In this document: positions 1-5,292 of the stretch, one piece after another
Layout of the letters: every line of letters begins with the position of its first letter
Position numbering within the stretch: the stretch's first letter is position 1
Position numbers and translations under genes: made by a program
Assembly (NCBI GenBank): GCA_002360555.1
Contig: DEQS01000013.1
Span: 1 to 8,202 of the forward strand
Reading direction: 5' to 3'
Source: Chloracidobacterium sp. UBA3360
GTDB lineage: Bacteria > Acidobacteriota > Blastocatellia > Pyrinomonadales > Pyrinomonadaceae
DNA: 8,202 nt
The notes under the pieces: model-generated
What the model saw: only the letters and a program-made list of their open reading frames with translations
Database searches by the model: none
What the model was told of the DNA's origin: nothing

Positions 1-363
1 GCCGGTATTCGTCCCGGTGCTCCAACGGCGGATTATTTGAACGGTATCCTGACGCGGTTGACGACAGTCGGTGCTATTTATCTCGTGTTGATCGCGTTTA
101 TCCCGCAGCTGTTGCTGAGTGGATTTAAGGTCGCACGTCTGCCATTCATCGGCACGGCGGTTGATAATTTCCTGACCTCGACATCGGGCCTGAACTGGAT
201 ACCAACTGGACTCGGATATCAGTTTTATTTCGGCGGCACTTCGCTGCTGATCCTCGTAGGCGTGGCCATGGATACCGTATCGCAGATCGAAGCGCAGCTC
301 GTGATGCGTAATTACGAAGGTTTCTTAGGAGCCGGTTCGCGTCTTCGCGGTCGCAGATCATAA
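1..363 (+). CDS. secY: Protein translocase subunit SecY (C-terminal part, 5' truncated by window)
   Basis: The frame is open from base 1 to the TAA at 361-363, giving the last 120 residues; the real start lies upstream of the window. SecY is the central channel of the SecYEG translocon in the inner membrane, moving unfolded proteins out and inserting membrane proteins. Visible family features are the GIRPGAPTADYL stretch in the cytoplasmic loop before the last two helices, a hydrophobic segment (YLVLIAFIPQLLL), then IPTGLGYQFYFGGTSLLI leading into the final helix, and the C-terminal signature MDTVSQIEAQLVMRNYEGFL. A short basic tail (SRLRGRRS) ends the protein. A TTG at 37 could be misread as a start, but homology clearly extends before it. 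secY followed by adk is the usual spc-operon order. An inverted repeat starts 7 nt after the stop. Confidence 0.97.
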   Translation, partial: AGIRPGAPTADYLNGILTRLTTVGAIYLVLIAFIPQLLLSGFKVARLPFIGTAVDNFLTSTSGLNWIPTGLGYQFYFGGTSLLILVGVAMDTVSQIEAQLVMRNYEGFLGAGSRLRGRRS

Positions 364-370
364 GAGTTTG

Positions 371-438
371 CCACAGAGGGCACAGAGAACACTGAGAAAG
401 GAAGTTTTCCTGCTCTGTGTCTTCTGTGCTCTCTGTGG
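371..438. repeat. Class I palindrome in secY-adk gap, 9-nt units (CACAGAGnn)
   Basis: An imperfect inverted repeat fills most of the 87-bp gap. The left arm (371-403) contains three tandem nonamers: CACAGAGGG (372-380), CACAGAGAA (381-389) and CACTGAGAA (390-398). The right arm (407-438), read as reverse complement, has the same layout: CACAGAGAG, CACAGAAGA, CACAGAGCA. The tip closes as AGGAA (399-403) with TTCCT (407-411) around a 3-nt loop. As RNA it would form one long hairpin ending 12 nt before the adk start. There is no U-run behind it, so it is not a standard terminator. Structure is seen; function is unknown. Confidence 0.9.
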
Positions 439-450
439 CTAAAGATTTTA

Positions 451-1095
451 ATGGATAAGATCATTGTTTTAATAGGGGCTCCCGGGGCGGGCAAGGGCAC
501 GCAGGCGAGGCTTATGGATGAGCGTCGCGGGATACCGCAGATCTCGACGGGCGATATGTTTCGCGAGATGAAAAAGGCCGACACACCGCTCGCTCGTGAA
601 GTTCAGGAGACAATGGCGTCGGGCAAGCTTATTTCTGACGACCTGACATACCAGATCGTGCGGGAGCGGACATCGAAACCTGACACCGCCGGAACGTATG
701 TGCTCGATGGATATCCTAGAACTGCGGTTCAGGCCGAGCAGCTCGAGCAGCTTGCGGTCGAGCAGGGGAAAGAGATACAGGCCATCGAGGTCGATGTGCC
801 GCAGGACGAATTGTTCAAACGTCTGACCGGCCGCCGAAGCTGTCCGGTGTGCGGCGAGATATACAATATTTATTCGCGTCCGCCAAAAAGCGAGGGCTTT
901 TGTGACGATCACCCGGACGCAAAACTCGATCATCGTGCAGACGATAACGAGGATAGCGTTCGAACGAGGCTCGACACATACAAAACGAATACTGAACCGC
1001 TGCTCGCGTATTACGAGCGTTCGGGCCGGTTAAAGAAAGTAGATGGAACTGGTGAGATAGAGGATATATACGGTCTTATCGAAGATCTGATTTGA
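451..1095 (+). CDS. adk: Adenylate kinase, zinc-lid type
   Basis: This cytoplasmic enzyme interconverts ATP + AMP and 2 ADP and keeps adenine nucleotides balanced. The protein is 214 aa, the normal long (LID-bearing) form. Residues 9-17 are the P-loop GAPGAGKGT; the AMP-binding region includes STGDMFR (32-38) and LDGYPRT (85-91). The LID (about 125-165) carries a metal-binding pattern with C131, C134, C151 and, four residues into the second knuckle (CDDH), H154, followed by the conserved HRADDNEDSV. The fourth ligand is more often Cys or Asp, so the C-C-C-H set is a variant. The ATG at 451 is supported by the immediate P-loop spacing, but no Shine-Dalgarno sequence precedes it; instead a large hairpin ends 12 nt upstream. 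Position between secY and map is the classic arrangement. Confidence 0.98.
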   Translation: MDKIIVLIGAPGAGKGTQARLMDERRGIPQISTGDMFREMKKADTPLAREVQETMASGKLISDDLTYQIVRERTSKPDTAGTYVLDGYPRTAVQAEQLEQLAVEQGKEIQAIEVDVPQDELFKRLTGRRSCPVCGEIYNIYSRPPKSEGFCDDHPDAKLDHRADDNEDSVRTRLDTYKTNTEPLLAYYERSGRLKKVDGTGEIEDIYGLIEDLI

Positions 1096-1156
1096 ACCAC
1101 ATAGAATCATAGATCACATAGAAAAAAATGCTATGTGTCCTATGTTCCTAAGTGGT
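1096..1156. repeat. Class I palindrome in adk-map gap, 9-8-9-nt units (CACATAGnn)
   Basis: The left arm (1096-1121) and right arm (1131-1156) are 26 nt each; 21 of 26 positions match when one is reverse-complemented. The loop (1122-1130) is mainly a run of seven A. The left arm is built from CACATAGAA (1098-1106), TCATAGAT (1107-1114) and CACATAGAA (1115-1123); the other arm shows the same 9-8-9 spacing (CACTTAGGA, ACATAGGA, CACATAGCA). The element begins on the base right after the adk stop and ends 14 nt before map. It has the layout of the secY-adk element, with T in place of G in the unit. Confidence 0.9.
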
Positions 1157-1170
1157 GAAATTTCTAAAAA

Positions 1171-1974
1171 ATGATAATCGCGAAATCAGCAAAAGACCTT
1201 GATAAAATGCGTGCCGTCGGCGAGCTTATCGCTGAGGTGCGTGAGGCTTTGCGCGTAATGGTCGAGCCAGGTATTTCGACGATGGATCTCAATAACGCGG
1301 CAGAAAAGATGATCCGCGATGCTGGTGCGTTGCCGACATTTATCGGTTATCACGGCTTTCCGTATGCGATCTGCGCGTCGGTCAATGATGAGATCGTTCA
1401 CGGGTTTTCGAAGACGACACCTTTGGTTGAAGGCGATATTGCGTCGCTCGACATGGCCGCGACTTATGACGGGTTTGTCGGAGATACGGCGATGACAGTT
1501 CCCGTAGGCAAGATCAGCGATGAACTTAAACAGCTTATTCGCGTGACCGAGGAATGTCTCGAGGCAGGTATCCAAGCCGCTCGGGTCAATAACCGAATCG
1601 GTGATATCGGTTGGGCGGTTCAGGAACACGCTGAGAAATATGGCTACGGTATCGTTCGCGATTATACGGGCCACGGTATTGGGCGGCAGATGCATGAATC
1701 GCCGCAGATACCAAATTACGGGCGTCCGGGGACAAAAGAGCGTATTCGTGCCGGCTATTGTTTTGCGATCGAGCCGATGCTTAATCTCGGCACAGCGGCG
1801 ACAAAAACGCTGGGCGACAAGTGGACGGTCGTCACATTAGACGGCAAACCGTCGGCTCACGCCGAGCATACGTTGGCGGTAACGCCGGACGGGCCGGAAA
1901 TTTTGACGCTTACAAAAGAGCAGAAACGGCTCAGGCAAGCGAATGGCGCACAAAATGCGGCTTCCGCGACTTGA
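1171..1974 (+). CDS. map: Methionine aminopeptidase, type I
   Basis: This enzyme removes the N-terminal methionine from nascent proteins in the cytoplasm, after deformylation. The 267-aa length fits type I enzymes without an N-terminal extension. The five metal ligands of the pita-bread fold can be placed: D94 (SLDMAATYDG), D105 (FVGDTAM), H168 (YTGHGIGR), E201 (FAIEPML) and E232 (HAEHT). The substrate-contacting histidines H77 (DEIVHGF) and H175 (QMHESP) are also present. The Ala/Gln-rich tail after about residue 250 is not part of the catalytic domain. The ATG at 1171 fits the family N-terminus (IIAKSAKDLDKMR). Only a weak GGTGA lies 12 nt upstream, touching the palindrome arm. The stop codon overlaps the -35 box of a promoter for infA. 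Confidence 0.98.
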   Translation: MIIAKSAKDLDKMRAVGELIAEVREALRVMVEPGISTMDLNNAAEKMIRDAGALPTFIGYHGFPYAICASVNDEIVHGFSKTTPLVEGDIASLDMAATYDGFVGDTAMTVPVGKISDELKQLIRVTEECLEAGIQAARVNNRIGDIGWAVQEHAEKYGYGIVRDYTGHGIGRQMHESPQIPNYGRPGTKERIRAGYCFAIEPMLNLGTAATKTLGDKWTVVTLDGKPSAHAEHTLAVTPDGPEILTLTKEQKRLRQANGAQNAASAT

Positions 1975-1999
1975 AAAATTGGCCGTTAGAGGCTAATAT
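1971..1999 (+). promoter_or_regulatory. Sigma70-type promoter for infA and downstream ribosomal genes
   Basis: TTGAAA (1971-1976) and TAATAT (1994-1999) are separated by exactly 17 nt, each matching the sigma70 hexamers at 5 of 6 or similar. The -35 box overlaps the map TGA (1972-1974). Transcription would begin near 2005-2008, giving a 5' leader of about 35 nt. This is one of the few gaps without a palindrome, which fits a separate transcription unit starting here. Predicted from sequence only. Confidence 0.6.
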
Positions 2000-2040
2000 T
2001 ATTGGTTTGCTCAACTATTCAGCAAGTTGGCGTTGTATGT

Positions 2041-2262
2041 ATGTCTAAAGAAGAAGCGATAGAGGTCACAGCGACAGTGCTGGAAACATTGCCTAATGCA
2101 ATGTTCAAGGTTGCCGTGGACGATAATAACCACGAGGTTTTGGCTCATATTTCGGGCAAAATGCGTAAAAATTTTATTCGCATACTGCCGGGCGACAAGG
2201 TTTTAGTCGAGCTTTCGCCATATGATCTGGGCCGTGGACGAATTACTTATCGCTATAAGTAG
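2041..2262 (+). CDS. infA: Translation initiation factor IF-1
   Basis: IF-1 is a one-domain OB-fold protein that binds the A site of the 30S subunit during initiation, working with IF-2 and IF-3. The 73-aa product has the expected length and the family core: VTATVLETLPNAMFKV, then LAHISGKMRKNFIRILPGD and VELSPYDLGRGRITYRYK at the C-terminus. The ATG at 2041 gives the standard MSKEEAIEV start; an in-frame TTG at 2002 would add 13 residues that no IF-1 needs. No clear Shine-Dalgarno sequence is seen upstream. infA is the first gene behind the promoter at 1971-1999, and rpmJ follows after 15 nt. Confidence 0.97.
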   Translation: MSKEEAIEVTATVLETLPNAMFKVAVDDNNHEVLAHISGKMRKNFIRILPGDKVLVELSPYDLGRGRITYRYK

Positions 2263-2277
2263 GACAGGTGAAACAAG

Positions 2278-2391
2278 ATGAAAGTTAGGCCATCAGTAAA
2301 GAAAATGTGCGACAAGTGCAAGGTGATCCATCGCAAGGGCATCGTGCGTGTTATTTGTGAGAACCCGAAGCACAAACAGCGACAAGGTTAA
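2278..2391 (+). CDS. rpmJ: 50S ribosomal protein L36, zinc-binding (C+) form
   Basis: This is the smallest large-subunit protein, which binds 23S rRNA. The 37-aa product begins MKVRPSVKKMC and ends KHKQRQG. It carries the full zinc ribbon C11, C14, C27 and H32 (C-x2-C-x12-C-x4-H), so it is the metal-binding form, not the cysteine-free paralogue. AGGTGA at 2266-2271 lies 6 nt before the ATG and is a good ribosome binding site. It sits 15 nt behind infA, the usual infA-rpmJ-rpsM order. Its small size makes it easy to miss in automated ORF calling. Confidence 0.96.
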   Translation: MKVRPSVKKMCDKCKVIHRKGIVRVICENPKHKQRQG

Positions 2392-2394
2392 GAA

Positions 2395-2423
2395 ATTTCA
2401 AATTTGGGATTTGATATCTCAAA
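2395..2423. repeat. Small class II hairpin in rpmJ-rpsM gap, 7-nt units
   Basis: Four 7-nt units run in tandem: ATTTCAA (2395-2401), ATTTGGG (2402-2408), ATTTGAT (2409-2415) and ATCTCAA (2416-2422). The inner part folds as TTTGGGAT (2403-2410) against ATCTCAAA (2416-2423), eight pairs including one G-U, with a 5-nt loop. It is shorter than the other palindromes but has the same heptamer layout as those before rpsK and rplQ. The rpsM Shine-Dalgarno (GGAG, 2436-2439) lies outside the hairpin. Confidence 0.65.
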
Positions 2424-2444
2424 GACAGAAAAGTTGGAGAAATT

Positions 2445-2828
2445 ATGGCTCGTATAGCAGGAGTTGATCTACCGCCCAATAAGAGGGCACAAATTGGAAT
2501 GACCTACATTTACGGTGTGGGCAAATCGCGTGCGACCGCGATCCTGGAACAGGCCGGTATCGGCATCGATTCCAAGATCAAGGATCTCAGCGAGGACGAA
2601 TTAAATAAGATCCGTGCGATCCTCGACGGTATGGATGACATCGAGGGCGATCTGCGAAAGCTCACCCAGATGAACATCAAACGTCTGATGGACATTGGTT
2701 GCTATCGCGGCCTGCGTCACAGACGCGGACTACCCGTTCGCGGACAGCGCACCAGCACCAACGCACGAACAAGAAAAGGGCCGCGTAAAGCAGCCGTTGC
2801 GAAGAAGAAGGCACCGGGTAAGAAATAA
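2445..2828 (+). CDS. rpsM: 30S ribosomal protein S13
   Basis: S13 sits in the head of the small subunit, contacts 16S rRNA and the P-site tRNA, and forms bridges to the 50S subunit. The 127-aa product shows the full family pattern: MARIAGVDLPPNKRAQIGMTYIYG at the N-terminus, the helix-turn-helix region (GVGKSRATAIL), and the signature CYRGLRHRRGLPVRGQRTSTNARTRKG, followed by a long basic tail (KKKAPGKK) that reaches towards tRNA. GGAG at 2436-2439 lies 5 nt before the ATG. In E. coli the S4 repressor acts on the leader of this gene; here the 53-nt leader holds only a small hairpin with no recognisable S4 pseudoknot. A large palindrome begins directly after the stop. Confidence 0.98.
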   Translation: MARIAGVDLPPNKRAQIGMTYIYGVGKSRATAILEQAGIGIDSKIKDLSEDELNKIRAILDGMDDIEGDLRKLTQMNIKRLMDIGCYRGLRHRRGLPVRGQRTSTNARTRKGPRKAAVAKKKAPGKK

Positions 2829-2900
2829 GTTGCGAGTTCAGAGTTTCGAGTTCCGAGTTTTCGGATTTTAGCTCGAAACTCGGAACTTGGAACTCGGAAC
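2829..2900. repeat. Class II palindrome in rpsM-rpsK gap, 7-nt units (GTTCCGA)
   Basis: The left arm (2829-2857) and right arm (2872-2900) are 29 nt each and match at 24 of 29 positions after reverse-complementing one. The left arm is a run of heptamers: GTTGCGA, GTTCAGA, GTTTCGA, GTTCCGA, then GTTTTCGGA. The loop is 2858-2871. It starts on the base after the rpsM stop and ends 9 nt before the rpsK start, so the hairpin occupies the place where a ribosome binding site would be. There is no terminator-like U-run. Confidence 0.9.
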
Positions 2901-2909
2901 TAAATTAAA

Positions 2910-3308
2910 ATGGCAAAAGCAGCAACAAAAAAGAAGGTTTATAAGAAGAAAGAGAAAAAGAATATACCTGTTGGTATCGTTCATATCGCGGCATCGTTTA
3001 ACAACACGCTGATCTCGATCACCGATACTCAGGGAAATCTTGTTGGTCAGTCTTCGTCGGGTGCACGCGGTTTTCGCGGTTCGCGAAAGGGAACACCGTT
3101 CGCAGCACAGCAGGCGGCATCAGAAGTTGCCCGTAAGGCACTCGATGTCGGTATGCGTGAGGTCGAAGTTCGGGTCAAAGGCCCGGGCGGAGGACGTGAA
3201 TCTGCAATTCGTGCTATCGCACTGGCAGGTATTCGTGTGACGTCGATCCGCGATACGACGCCGATCCCGCACAATGGTTGCAGACCGCCGAAAAGGCGTA
3301 GAGTTTGA
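2910..3308 (+). CDS. rpsK: 30S ribosomal protein S11
   Basis: S11 lies on the platform of the small subunit near the mRNA exit channel and contacts S18, S21-site and 16S rRNA. The 132-aa product has a lysine-rich N-terminus (KKKVYKKKEKK), the core IVHIAASFNNTLISITD, SSGARGFRGSRKGTPFAAQ, KGPGGGRESAIRA and the highly conserved C-terminus TPIPHNGCRPPKRRRV. The HNG asparagine-glycine site is where E. coli S11 is known to carry an isoaspartate; the site is conserved here, modification not shown. The ATG at 2910 is fixed by MAKAATKKK. Upstream is palindrome arm followed by an A/T-rich 9-nt spacer, with no real Shine-Dalgarno sequence. Confidence 0.98.
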   Translation: MAKAATKKKVYKKKEKKNIPVGIVHIAASFNNTLISITDTQGNLVGQSSSGARGFRGSRKGTPFAAQQAASEVARKALDVGMREVEVRVKGPGGGRESAIRAIALAGIRVTSIRDTTPIPHNGCRPPKRRRV

Positions 3309-3313
3309 TTTTT

Positions 3314-3382
3314 GTTCGGAGTCCCTGCTTTAGCAGGCTTCTTCGAGCTCTCGGGAGGCCGCCTGAAGGCGGAACTCCAAAC
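3314..3382. repeat. Class III branched inverted repeat in rpsK-rpsD gap
   Basis: An outer stem pairs GTTCGGAGT (3314-3322) with ACTCCAAAC (3374-3382), 8 of 9 positions. It encloses a hairpin CCTGC-TTTA-GCAGG (3324-3337), a small palindrome CGAGCTCTCG (3344-3353) and a hairpin CCGCC-TGAA-GGCGG (3359-3372). The result is a cloverleaf-like fold. It has no T-loop, acceptor CCA or anticodon arm, so it is not a tRNA. The central CTCGGGAGGCC (3350-3360) recurs with one change before rpoA (4136-4146). Confidence 0.85.
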
Positions 3383-3421
3383 TTTAGTTATCGAAAGGAC
3401 GAAGGGCTTCGGCTCGTAAAC

Positions 3422-3442
3422 TTTTCCGTAAAGGTACGGAGG
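3422..3442 (+). promoter_or_regulatory. rpsD ribosome binding site inside a hairpin
   Basis: TCCGTA (3425-3430) pairs perfectly with TACGGA (3435-3440) around an AAGG loop, and two further U-G pairs can extend it to 3442. The only Shine-Dalgarno candidate, GGAGG (3438-3442), is the 3' strand of this stem. GGAGG is 13 nt from the ATG, longer than usual. Such a hairpin could limit rpsD translation. S4 represses its own synthesis in other bacteria, so autoregulation is plausible but only inferred here. Confidence 0.55.
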
Positions 3443-3455
3443 CAGAAAATATAAT

Positions 3456-4088
3456 ATGGCTAGATATAGAGATGCGGTGTGCAGGCTTTGCCGTCGCGAA
3501 GGTGGAAAATTATTTTTGAAGGGCGACCGGTGTTTCAAACCGTCGTGTGCAATTGAGAAACGCGGAACTAACCCTCCGGGACAGCATGGTGCGGCTCGCC
3601 GCAAGATGCTCCAGGGCTATGGTGAGCAGCTTCGCGAAAAACAGAAAGTAAAACGTATTTACTTTATCCTCGAAAAGCAGTTTCGCAACTACTTTGAAAA
3701 GGCACGTCGTCAAAAGGGTGTTACGGGCGAGAACTTGCTTTTCATGCTGGAACGCCGTCTCGACAACGTCGTCTACCGCTCAGGTTTTTCGACATCACGC
3801 CGTCAGGCACGTCAGCTAGTAAATCACGGACATATCGAAGTAAACGGCCGCAAGGTCGATATCCCTTCATTTCAGGTGAAGGCTGGTGATTCGATCGCAG
3901 TTAAGGGCCGCAGCCAGAACAACACGCACGTCGAAGGTGCATGGTCGACAGCGGCGGGCCGCGGACGTCCGGCGTGGCTGAGTGCCAGCGGACAAGAGTT
4001 TACGGTCAACGTTTCGGCAACGCCGAGACGCGAAGATATTGACGCAAACATTAACGAACAGCTTATTGTCGAACTTTACAGTAAGTAA
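3456..4088 (+). CDS. rpsD: 30S ribosomal protein S4, zinc-finger (C+) form
   Basis: S4 nucleates assembly of the 30S body by binding the 5' domain and five-way junction of 16S rRNA; it also helps set decoding accuracy with S5. The 210-aa protein has a normal length. The N-terminus holds the zinc-finger cysteines C9, C12, C26 and C31 (CRLC ... CFKPSC), so it is the metal-binding form. After the NPPGQHG motif (about 39-45) come the S4 helices (KQKVKRIYFILEKQFRNYF), then the S4 RNA-binding domain around LERRLDNVVYRSGFSTSRRQARQ and VNHGHIEVNG (about 98-150). The C-terminus REDIDANINEQLIVELYSK is typical. Its GGAGG lies in a hairpin. The rpsK-rpsD-rpoA-rplQ order is the standard alpha operon. Confidence 0.98.
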   Translation: MARYRDAVCRLCRREGGKLFLKGDRCFKPSCAIEKRGTNPPGQHGAARRKMLQGYGEQLREKQKVKRIYFILEKQFRNYFEKARRQKGVTGENLLFMLERRLDNVVYRSGFSTSRRQARQLVNHGHIEVNGRKVDIPSFQVKAGDSIAVKGRSQNNTHVEGAWSTAAGRGRPAWLSASGQEFTVNVSATPRREDIDANINEQLIVELYSK

Positions 4089-4097
4089 TACACAAGT

Positions 4098-4163
4098 GTT
4101 GGCTAAAGTAGCCGTGGCCGAAGAGTTTGTTCTTGCTAGGGAGGCCCCGGGGACAAAGCCAAC
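4098..4163. repeat. Class III branched inverted repeat in rpsD-rpoA gap
   Basis: GTTGGCT (4098-4104) pairs exactly with AGCCAAC (4157-4163). Inside are AAGAG-TTTG-TTCTT (4121-4134, one G-U), GGCC against GGCC (4116-4119 with 4143-4146) and the palindrome CCCCGGGG (4145-4152). A competing local hairpin GGCTA-AAG-TAGCC (4101-4113) uses part of the outer stem, so two folds are possible. The CTAGGGAGGCC core (4136-4146) matches that of the rpsK-rpsD element at 10 of 11 positions. The remaining 27 nt to the rpoA start are A/T-rich with no Shine-Dalgarno sequence. Confidence 0.75.
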
Positions 4164-4190
4164 TCATAGACTTTTTATAACAAGAACAAT

Positions 4191-5204
4191 ATGACAAGCA
4201 ATAATTGGACAGATTTTCAAATGCCGAGCCGCCTAAATGTCGATACTGAGACATTGACCGAGCGGTACGGAAAATTTTACGCATCGCCTTTTGAACGCGG
4301 GTTTGGTACGACCATCGGTAACTCGATCCGTCGTGCATTGCTCTCGTCGATCGAAGGAGCCGCTGTTACGGCGGTCAAGATCGAGGGCGTTGAGCACGAG
4401 TTTTCATCGATCAAGGGCGTTGTCGAAGACGCAACTGACGTTATCCTAAACCTGAAACAGGTTGCTTTTAAGCTGCATGGCGGCGGCGTAAAAACCCTCT
4501 CGATCAGCAAAAAAGGTGCCGGCGAAGTGACCAGTGCCGATATTGAGACCGACGGTGACGTCGAGGTGCTCAAAGACGACGTACACATCGCGACTATCAG
4601 CTCGGGCGGCAGCCTCAACATTGAGATGCGTCTCAAGCAGGGACGCGGATACGTTTCGGCTGAGCTTAACAACGACGAAGACCTCTCGGTCGGATATATT
4701 CCCATCGATTCGGTCCACACGCCGATCAAGAAAGTAAATTACAACGTCGATAAGACGCGTCAAGGTTCGAACACCGAATATGACCGTCTGACCGTTGAGG
4801 TTTGGACGGACGGTTCGGTCAAGCCCGAAGATTCGATCGGCCTCGCCGCAAAATTGGTCAAAGATCACATGTCGATCTTTATTAATTTCGAAGAGGAAGA
4901 AGAAGAATACAAATTTGAAGACATCGCACGTCCGCCGCTAATGCGCAACGACCTGCTTGATAAATCGGTGGATGAGCTTGAGCTTTCGGTGCGTTCATAC
5001 AATTGTTTGAAGAACGCCGATATCCGCTCGATCCGCGACCTTATCAAACGCAGCGAAAAGGACATGCTGCACACCAAGAATTTTGGTAAGAAATCATTGA
5101 CCGAGATCAAGGATATGCTGCACGGCATGGGACTCGATTTTGGAATGGATTTTGACGAACAGGGCAATCCGATCCCGGGATCGGGTGGACGCGACCTAGA
5201 CTAA
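4191..5204 (+). CDS. rpoA: DNA-directed RNA polymerase alpha subunit
   Basis: Alpha dimerises to start assembly of core RNA polymerase and its C-terminal domain contacts promoter UP elements and activators. The 337-aa length is normal. The N-terminal domain carries YGKFYASPFERGFGTTIGNSIRRALLSSIEGAAVT (about 26-60), the dimerisation and beta-contact region. A linker rich in Glu (EEEEEEY, 234-240) leads to the C-terminal domain, with LSVRSYNCL (265-273) placing R268 and N271 at the positions of E. coli R265 and N268, and NFGKKSLTEIKDML (297-310) forming the second DNA-contact surface. A Gly/Asp-rich tail ends the protein. The ATG at 4191 is the first in-frame ATG; no Shine-Dalgarno sequence is visible. 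Confidence 0.98.
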   Translation: MTSNNWTDFQMPSRLNVDTETLTERYGKFYASPFERGFGTTIGNSIRRALLSSIEGAAVTAVKIEGVEHEFSSIKGVVEDATDVILNLKQVAFKLHGGGVKTLSISKKGAGEVTSADIETDGDVEVLKDDVHIATISSGGSLNIEMRLKQGRGYVSAELNNDEDLSVGYIPIDSVHTPIKKVNYNVDKTRQGSNTEYDRLTVEVWTDGSVKPEDSIGLAAKLVKDHMSIFINFEEEEEEYKFEDIARPPLMRNDLLDKSVDELELSVRSYNCLKNADIRSIRDLIKRSEKDMLHTKNFGKKSLTEIKDMLHGMGLDFGMDFDEQGNPIPGSGGRDLD

Positions 5205-5210
5205 TTTGAT

Positions 5211-5285
5211 AGTCCCAAGACCCAAGTCTCGAGGCCCAAGTCTGTGGCATCGAGATATTTGGTTTTAGACTTGGGACATTGGACT
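5211..5285. repeat. Class II palindrome in rpoA-rplQ gap, 7-nt units (AGTCCCA)
   Basis: The left arm (5211-5229) and right arm (5267-5285) match at 16 of 19 positions after reverse-complementing one. From 5211 heptamers run on: AGTCCCA, AGACCCA, AGTCTCG, AGGCCCA, AGTCTGT; the opposite arm reads AAGTCCA, ATGTCCC, AAGTCTA. The CCCAAGTCT word appears twice on the left (5221-5229, 5235-5243), so the stem can slide. An inner TCTCGA (5227-5232) can pair with TCGAGA (5250-5255). It begins 7 nt after the rpoA stop and ends 7 nt before the rplQ ATG. Confidence 0.85.
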
Positions 5286-5292
5286 TAAAGAC

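Noticed and set aside
371..438. CRISPR-like or satellite array from repeated CACAGAG words
   Set aside because: Units are contiguous, 9 nt long, without spacers, and arranged as two opposed arms; this is a palindrome, not a CRISPR array.
2002..2040. Upstream TTG start for infA
   Set aside because: It would add 13 residues to a very length-conserved protein and lies at or before the likely transcription start.
3309..3385. tRNA or other cloverleaf RNA gene
   Set aside because: The fold is branched but lacks an anticodon arm, a T-loop sequence and an acceptor stem of tRNA length.
3047..3604. 185-codon open frame on the minus strand
   Set aside because: It overlaps rpsK and the start of rpsD antisense, crosses the palindromic gap, and its translation shows no recognisable family.
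4176..4181. TATAAC as a -10 box for rpoA
   Set aside because: No -35-like hexamer lies 16-18 nt upstream, and the site is 10 nt from the start codon.
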